Positions 4,981-5,469 of a stretch of 5,469 nt of DNA are shown in pieces (positions within the stretch are counted from its first letter, which is position 1; each line of letters opens with the position of its first letter). Source of the stretch: Kangiella sp. (GTDB taxonomy: Bacteria; Pseudomonadota; Gammaproteobacteria; Enterobacterales; Kangiellaceae); NCBI GenBank assembly GCA_026195755.1, contig JAPHRL010000030.1, positions 1-5,469 on the forward strand, read 5' to 3'. The position numbers and the translations under genes were made by a program. The notes under the pieces were generated by a model, which was not told the origin of the DNA, searched no databases, and was given only the letters and a program-made list of their open reading frames with translations.

Positions 4981-5010
4981 GATCCTGTCATCCTGACGAA
5001 AGTCAGGATC
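4981..5010. repeat. Palindromic repeat resembling dRS3
   Basis: ATCCTGAC (4990-4997) and GTCAGGAT (5002-5009) are perfect 8-bp arms around the loop GAAA. The 20-base form, ATCCTG-N8-CAGGAT, has the same architecture as the neisserial dRS3 repeat (ATTCCC-N8-GGGAAT). A further GATCCTG at 4981-4987 can pair with CAGGATC at 5004-5010 as an alternative fold. It lies between two convergent genes, 15 bases past the end of the lipoprotein gene. It has no U-tract on either strand, so it would be a 3'-end stabiliser rather than a standard terminator. Confidence 0.7.
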
Positions 5011-5024
5011 TGCTCTTAAGCTCT

Positions 5025-5363
5025 TTAAAAGCTGGTCCAGTTGCGGAGTCTTCTTGGGCTATGCTCTTTGCTTTTGGAGGTCAGCTTTAATACCTCTTCG
5101 GCATTAAGGCCATTAAGCGGATTACTGACAGGCAACAAGCTGTATTGCTTTTGTAGGTGAAATCTGTGTTGGGTGTGGTGTATTAATTGGTCGAATTGCT
5201 CGATAGAGTCATTACTTACCTGCGACCGAACCTTTTGCAGGCTTGATTTAAAGGATTGCTGACTGCTGGTGTCGAGGCGAGGTTTTTCGTTGTGTTGCTG
5301 GCAGCCGACTGATATTCCGATTATTAAAAGTCCTTTGAGCACAAGCCATCCTGAAGCTTTCAT
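5025..5363 (-). CDS. Small putative lipoprotein, possibly DUF6694-like
   Basis: A 112-aa protein with a secretion signal: a K at 2, a hydrophobic stretch at about 6-19 and a Cys at 21 in SVGC. The lipobox is imperfect, with Ser instead of Leu/Ile/Val at -3 (Ile at -4). QQ follows the Cys and there is no Asp at +2, so outer-membrane sorting would be expected if it is lipidated. The mature part begins with KPRLDTSSQQSFKSSLQKV (residues 27-45) and later has LNGLNAEEVLKL (83-94). From memory, this resembles the DUF6694 lipoprotein pattern of PxLDxSS near the N-terminus and an NGxTAEEV motif near the end; I cannot check it here, and no function is known for that family. The ATG at 5361-5363 has GGAG (complement 5371-5374) seven bases upstream. 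It converges with the membrane protein genes. The C-terminal tail is basic and aromatic. Confidence 0.75.
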   Translation of the reverse strand: MKASGWLVLKGLLIIGISVGCQQHNEKPRLDTSSQQSFKSSLQKVRSQVSNDSIEQFDQLIHHTQHRFHLQKQYSLLPVSNPLNGLNAEEVLKLTSKSKEHSPRRLRNWTSF

Positions 5364-5403
5364 GCTGTCTCTCCGTTGCTATTGGGTTAAAGTACTTTTC
5401 GTT

Positions 5404-5409
5404 ATTATA
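5404..5409 (-). promoter_or_regulatory. -10 box of the putative lipoprotein gene
   Basis: A perfect TATAAT on the minus strand lies about 40 bases upstream of the ATG and would give a leader near 34 bases. The hexamer 17 bases further upstream (CACGAA) is a poor -35, so the promoter may be weak or need an activator. Confidence 0.4.
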
Positions 5410-5469
5410 TTTTTACGCAAAATTATTTCGTGATGCTTTCACTCTTATTACACAACAATGTCACTTACT

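Overview
The window reads as chromosomal DNA of a gammaproteobacterium of moderate GC content. DnaG, S21 and TsaD all follow the E. coli sequences closely (TsaD keeps even the residue numbers of its metal ligands). The order tsaD / rpsU-yqeY-dnaG, with tsaD divergent from the other three, is the classical macromolecular-synthesis neighbourhood of Gammaproteobacteria. The sequence flavour suggests a marine Oceanospirillales or Kangiella-like lineage, but that is an impression and not a test.

Layout. Positions 1-1697 (minus) carry nearly all of dnaG (primase), whose last few codons run off the left edge. Positions 1698-2157 are a 460-base gap without a convincing protein gene. It contains two adjacent hairpins whose loops expose GGA on the minus-strand RNA, followed by T-rich tracts; I read this as a possible CsrA/RsmA-binding RNA element or dispersed repeat. 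Next, still on minus, come yqeY (2158-2604) and rpsU (2678-2893), separated by a strong 10-bp-armed hairpin that may attenuate or process the transcript. The divergent region 2894-3190 holds a likely rpsU promoter, two dyads and a GC-rich hairpin before tsaD. tsaD (3191-4213, plus) encodes the catalytic subunit of tRNA t6A synthesis.

The right third is accessory in character. A head-to-tail duplication (4249-4913) has two units, each made of a hairpin repeat, a 14-base perfect palindrome, a possible -10 box and a 74-aa two-helix membrane protein gene, followed by a third, half hairpin. The roughly 50-base upstream cassette is almost identical in the two units although the proteins are only about 59% identical. 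Beyond it lie a palindromic repeat resembling dRS3 (4981-5010) and a minus-strand small lipoprotein gene (5025-5363).

Together, dnaG, rpsU and tsaD serve replication initiation, translation initiation and tRNA modification. The small duplicated membrane proteins and the lipoprotein have no known role. The two most interesting signals are the GGA-loop hairpin pair in the yqeY-dnaG gap and the duplicated cassette with its unusually conserved leader.
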